The notes under the pieces were generated by a model. That model was not told where the DNA came from. It searched no databases and worked only from the letters and a program-made list of their open reading frames with translations. A program made the translations under genes and the position numbers. A stretch of DNA of 14,497 nucleotides from AC-69 sp050692435 (GTDB taxonomy: Bacteria > Actinomycetota > UBA4738 > HRBIN12), in assembly GCA_050692435.1 (NCBI GenBank), contig JBOGVG010000274.1:1-14497 (forward strand). The letters are read 5' to 3'. Within the stretch, counting starts at the first letter, position 1; each line of letters opens with the position of its first letter. Below are positions 12,465 through 14,497 of the stretch, piece after piece.

Positions 12465-13650
12465 GTCCTCGCCTCCACACGCCGAAGTCCTCAGTTTCCT
12501 CGATCCCCGAACCAGTGAACCGGATGTTGTGAGGCTGGGCGTCCCCGGCCGCGAAGGTGAGCAGGCGGGCGCCTTCCTCGACCACGGCTGTGCGGTCCCG
12601 TGGCGCCAGCGGTTCGAAGGGTTCGATCACCAGGGTCGCTCCGGCGCCGGCGCGCTCGATGTTCCACATCGCTTGGATGAAGCCGTCGACGAGCACCGTG
12701 GCGCCCCCCACGATGACGGGGCGCCTCCGATGCTCATCGGAGACGATGCGGCTCCGGTCGGCGTGGGCCAGGAACGCGTTGTCGTACTCGGGCAGGAACC
12801 GCAGCGGGGCCGGAGTGTCAGGGTCGGGGAGCGGCGCGCCCGGCACGTCGAAGAGCTCGCGGCCCCGCTCGTCGCGGAACGTGCGGAGGCGCGGGCCGAG
12901 TCGTTCGAACACGGCTCGCATCCCGGTCAGGCCCGACCACGTCTGCACGTCCGCGACGGTAGAGGGGCCGAATGCCACAAGGTACCGCAAGATCATCTCG
13001 TCCGGCGAGACATCGGTCTCGAGCGGCCGGCCGAGCCAGGCGGCAACCGTGGTGAACGCGGACTGTCCGGTCTGCCCCCAGATGCCGCGGGGGGTGACCT
13101 GGACCAGCGGCAGCAGATACATGGCGTAGGCGAGCGACGACACGTCGTGGTCGGGCCAGCGCTCGCCGAACACCCGCACGAGCTCGGCACGGGTGCGCGG
13201 ACGTTCCTCGAGTTGTTCTCTCAACACCGCGATGAGCTCATCGACGTCGATCCCCGCGAGCGCCCGGCGGAACGGGGTTTGGCCGTACAGGGTGCGCTGC
13301 ACGACGGGCTGGATCACTGGTCGCAGGGCGAGGGCATCTCGGGCGGTCACGAGATGGAGCGTCCCTCGCAGCAGGGTCATCCGGACCGCGCGCCGCTCGC
13401 CCATCGCAGTGGCCAGCGTCTCGGCGCGGAAGCGGTCCAGCCGCGTCCACAGGCCGACGTACGGGTCATTCGGCACCTGCGCCTGCATGCCGACCAGCAG
13501 CTCGACCGCGTCGAGGACGGGGATCCTCCGCCGCCGGAGCAGCATCTGCCGCTCGAGCAGGGCGCGATTGAGGGCACGTGGCCCGAGCACATCACCCGCT
13601 CCGCTCCGGTGTCGCTTCGTGACGGCGGGGGACGACGGTCGTCCGGGCAT
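12046..13650 (-). CDS. AlkZ-like DNA glycosylase (HTH_42 winged-helix), ORF without normal stop
   Basis: The N-terminal 380 residues (13650 to about 12511) match the HTH_42 (PF06224) superfamily, which includes AlkZ and YcaQ interstrand-crosslink and alkyl-base glycosylases. The AlkZ-type catalytic QxQ motif is visible as MQAQVP (Gln56 and Gln58) within LLVGMQAQVPNDPYVGLWTRL-like text, and the family's closing strand ends at IRFTG (376-380). AGAGGA is 8 bases before the ATG at 13650. After RFTG the frame has no stop for another 154 codons and translates the metallohydrolase gene in the wrong frame as Arg/Gly/Pro-rich text. One extra G in the G run at 12505-12508 would stop the protein at a TGA at 12491-12493 (386 residues). 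I regard 12491 as the likely biological end and the rest as artefact or mutation. Confidence 0.82.
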   Translation of the reverse strand: MPGRPSSPAVTKRHRSGAGDVLGPRALNRALLERQMLLRRRRIPVLDAVELLVGMQAQVPNDPYVGLWTRLDRFRAETLATAMGERRAVRMTLLRGTLHLVTARDALALRPVIQPVVQRTLYGQTPFRRALAGIDVDELIAVLREQLEERPRTRAELVRVFGERWPDHDVSSLAYAMYLLPLVQVTPRGIWGQTGQSAFTTVAAWLGRPLETDVSPDEMILRYLVAFGPSTVADVQTWSGLTGMRAVFERLGPRLRTFRDERGRELFDVPGAPLPDPDTPAPLRFLPEYDNAFLAHADRSRIVSDEHRRRPVIVGGATVLVDGFIQAMWNIERAGAGATLVIEPFEPLAPRDRTAVVEEGARLLTFAAGDAQPHNIRFTGSGIEETEDFGVWRRGHGGRAGDPPTDPGRRQLLPGRGRRQVRVGRRGRAPRLGPFGAHRCRLGTRAAGPGRRAPHPRPFGPHRVRRARSHRGRGAGVDPPGGCRRGQGREAREERREGHVVPPASRVLPNRVLAGPTGRGQDHPCARGLHLRRR

Positions 13651-13661
13651 GCCTGATCCTC

Positions 13662-14497
13662 TCAGCGGAACTGGCGGAAGAACTCGCGTAGGTCGCCGAT
13701 CAGCAGGTCGGGCGCGTCCATGGCGGCGAAGTGTCCACCGCGGTCGAACACCGACCAGTGGACGATGTTGTTCGCGCGCTCCGCGAAGCGGCGGATGGTG
13801 TGGAAGTCGTTCTTGAACACGGCCACGCCGGTCGGAACGATGTTCGGCACTTCCCGGTACCCGGCACCGGTGCGCGCGTCCTCGTAGTACTGGCGGGCCG
13901 ATGACCCGGCCGTCGCGGTCAGCCAGTACAGCATCACATGGGTGAGGAACCGGTCTCGATCGACGGCATCCACGTTCTCGCCGGCGAACCCCATGAACAG
14001 CTCGCTGTTCCAGGCGAGCTGGCCGGCCGGAGAGTCGGTGAGTCCGTAGGCCAGCGTCTGGGGACGGGTCTGCTGGATCTTCAGGTAGCCGGCGCGGTCC
14101 TCGAAGCCCGAGAGGATCTGAAGAGCTTCCTGGTCGAAATCGGAGAGGCCGGTCATCTCGGCGGGGTCCCCGGAAGGGAACGCGAAGATCTGCAGGACGT
14201 GCACGCCCACGAGGCCGGCGGGCTTCAGGATGCCCAACTCGCGGGAGATCAACGCGCCGGCGTCACCTCCGTGCGCGCCGTATCGGTCATAGCCGATAGC
14301 GCGCATCAGCTGGTTCCACGCTTTGGCGATGCGCGAGCTGTCCCACCCGGTGTCACGGGTTGGCCCGGAGAATCCATAGCCCGGGAGCGACGGGACGACC
14401 ACGTCGAAGGCGTCGGCCGGGTCGCCGCCGTAGGACCGGGGATCCGTGAGCGGCCCGATCACGTCCAGGAACTCCGCGACCGAGCCCGGCCAGCCGT
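13662..14497 (-). CDS. Epoxide hydrolase family alpha/beta hydrolase (5' end outside window)
   Basis: The frame is open from the right edge to a TGA at 13662: 277 residues, missing perhaps the first 100 or so. It belongs to the microsomal-type epoxide hydrolase group, which opens epoxides through an ester intermediate. The first visible residues, GWPGS, match the HGWPGS oxyanion turn. YGAHGGDAGA carries the nucleophile Asp (codon 14262-14264). DRGGHFAAMDAP carries the catalytic His (codon 13731-13733). VPTGVAVFKNDF is near the usual charge-relay acid. The frame continues to the edge upstream of the GTG at 14462, so that GTG is not the start. It ends 11 bases before the AlkZ-like gene, suggesting co-transcription. 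Family firm; substrate unknown. Confidence 0.92.
   Translation of the reverse strand, partial: GWPGSVAEFLDVIGPLTDPRSYGGDPADAFDVVVPSLPGYGFSGPTRDTGWDSSRIAKAWNQLMRAIGYDRYGAHGGDAGALISRELGILKPAGLVGVHVLQIFAFPSGDPAEMTGLSDFDQEALQILSGFEDRAGYLKIQQTRPQTLAYGLTDSPAGQLAWNSELFMGFAGENVDAVDRDRFLTHVMLYWLTATAGSSARQYYEDARTGAGYREVPNIVPTGVAVFKNDFHTIRRFAERANNIVHWSVFDRGGHFAAMDAPDLLIGDLREFFRQFR

Noticed and set aside
12418..13656. 412-residue plus-strand ORF opposite the AlkZ-like gene
   Set aside because: Composition follows the complement of the AlkZ-like frame, and no domain is visible.
1..14497. CRISPR array, tRNA, rRNA, insertion sequence or phage gene
   Set aside because: No regularly spaced repeats, cloverleaf sequences, transposase motifs or phage proteins were found on reading both strands.

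Overview
The window is GC-rich DNA, with G or C at most third codon positions. It probably comes from an actinomycete-type chromosome (Actinomycetota or a close high-GC relative). Three signs point there. A PadR regulator is directly upstream of, and overlaps, an inositol-3-phosphate synthase of the mycobacterial type, an arrangement I also recall from Mycobacterium tuberculosis. There are DUF2630 and PAC2 proteins of the kind common in Actinomycetota. The readable promoters have -10 boxes of the form TANNNT, and one implies a leaderless mRNA. I cannot name the genus. No rRNA, tRNA, CRISPR array, insertion sequence or phage gene was seen.

Region 1 (1-6485) is a divergent carbohydrate-use cassette. 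On the minus strand lie a class I DeoC/LacD-type aldolase and a Gfo/Idh/MocA oxidoreductase that runs off the left edge. On the plus strand lie a type I phosphomannose isomerase-like protein, an FGGY kinase, a DUF4432 (aldose-1-epimerase fold) protein and a PfkB-family (1-phosphofructokinase/LacC-like) kinase, joined by ATGA overlaps or an 8-base gap. The two arms share a short intergenic region. It holds two overlapping promoters and one LacI/GalR-type palindrome (2013-2024), so one repressor could control both. Isomerase, sugar kinase, sugar-phosphate kinase and aldolase would together carry an unknown sugar to triose phosphates. The substrate is not identifiable from sequence.

Region 2 (6486-9229) holds a DUF2630 gene, then convergently ino1 and its overlapping upstream PadR regulator. 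The PadR promoter carries two CGATATATCG palindromes, one between -35 and -10 and one at the predicted start of transcription. This is followed by a 3-methyladenine glycosylase I-like gene lacking the known zinc ligands and base-reading glutamate.

Region 3 (9304-11050) holds a PAC2-family gene, a poorly supported 65-residue acidic ORF and a type II thymidine kinase gene (tdk).

Region 4 (11076-14497, all minus strand) holds a Phd/VapC toxin-antitoxin pair with its own palindrome-filled, apparently leaderless promoter, a metallo-beta-lactamase-fold hydrolase, an AlkZ-like (HTH_42) protein whose ORF runs 419 bases into the hydrolase gene in another frame (probable one-base indel), and an epoxide-hydrolase-family gene cut by the right edge.
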